64,000 nucleotides of DNA, from NCBI RefSeq assembly GCF_021568775.1, contig NZ_JAKGSG010000041.1, forward strand, positions 55,984-119,983, written 5' to 3'. The notes below the pieces were generated by a model that worked only from the letters and a program-made list of their open reading frames with translations, ran no database searches and was not told the DNA's origin. Below are positions 63,905 to 64,000 of this stretch, piece after piece. The stretch's first letter is position 1. Each line of letters opens with the position of its first letter. The DNA comes from Antribacter soli (GTDB lineage Bacteria; Actinomycetota; Actinomycetes; Actinomycetales; Cellulomonadaceae). A program made the translations under genes and the position numbers.

Positions 63905-64000
63905 GGGGAACCTGCTCCTGGGGAACGCGGGGGGGCGCCCCCCCCCCCCCCGGCCCGGGGGGGTTTGGGCGACAGGGGGGGGGGGGCCCCTGAACCCGAT
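63905..64000. other. low-quality terminal sequence
   Basis: The last ~95 bases hold a 14-C run (63938-63951), a 12-G run (63975-63986) and several shorter G runs, unlike anything else in the window. This looks like an assembly or basecalling artefact at a contig end; I see no gene. Confidence 0.7.

Overview
The window comes from a high-GC actinobacterium, most likely a member of the order Micrococcales close to Cellulomonadaceae or Promicromonosporaceae. The mycothiol gene mshB, a RamB-controlled glyoxylate shunt, an IdeR/DtxR-type iron box, several promoters placed for leaderless mRNAs, strong third-position G/C and frequent ATGA/GTGA overlaps all point there. The family-level assignment is inference. 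I see no prophage, insertion sequence, CRISPR array, rRNA or tRNA; it looks like ordinary chromosome with a few accessory loci. The last ~95 bases carry long G/C homopolymers and look like a poor-quality contig edge.

Layout. 1-3463 (minus): the 5' end of an FAD-binding dehydrogenase, then the Phe/Tyr operon: an ACT-like protein, pheA and tyrA, each overlapping the next by 4 bases. 3638-10528 (minus): a large VanW-family wall protein, a DUF6113-like membrane protein, mshB and typA. 10681-18422 (minus): a four-gene exporter-type ABC operon with two giant FtsX-like permeases and two ATPases. 18538-25025 (minus): an oligopeptide importer, oppA-oppB-oppC-oppDF. 25364-27181 (minus): truncated haemoglobin, TOPRIM protein and methyltransferase. 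27333-30501: a MarR regulator facing an alcohol/aldehyde dehydrogenase operon. 30705-36026 (plus): a ribbon-helix-helix regulator, DUF4097 protein and DrrAB-type transporter, then a Crp-family regulator with an FAD oxidoreductase. 36085-43745: ychF, an ABC exporter pair, rmuC, ispH and xseA. 43839-47909: csbD, an ABC-F protein, xseB, a PfkB sugar kinase and a beta carbonic anhydrase. 48116-52084: fumC, a putative iron-regulated small RNA, a GPP34/GOLPH3 protein and a PIN-PhoH ATPase. 52497-54593: DUF1697 protein and nhaA. 54613-57411 (minus): a 3-oxoacid CoA-transferase pair with a thiolase. 57914-63904: a frameshifted AbiEi-like gene, ramB, and the divergent aceA-aceB operon.

The right-hand end is coherent metabolically. 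CoA-transferase plus thiolase make acetyl-CoA from short-chain ketoacids, isocitrate lyase plus malate synthase assimilate it, and RamB, read away from aceA, is the expected acetate-responsive regulator. A 20-base near-perfect palindrome lies between ramB and aceA.

The most interesting unexplained signals are four. (1) A 19-base iron box overlaps a sigma70-like promoter that feeds a ~100-nt intergenic transcript ending in a hairpin (49642-49775). (2) A 92-base tandem repeat has copied the translation start of the CoA-transferase A gene, making two 17-codon reading frames upstream of it. (3) Unusually long perfect hairpins lie at gene ends, including a 78-base palindrome. (4) A ribbon-helix-helix/DUF4097/ABC-transporter module has palindromic operators over its own promoter.
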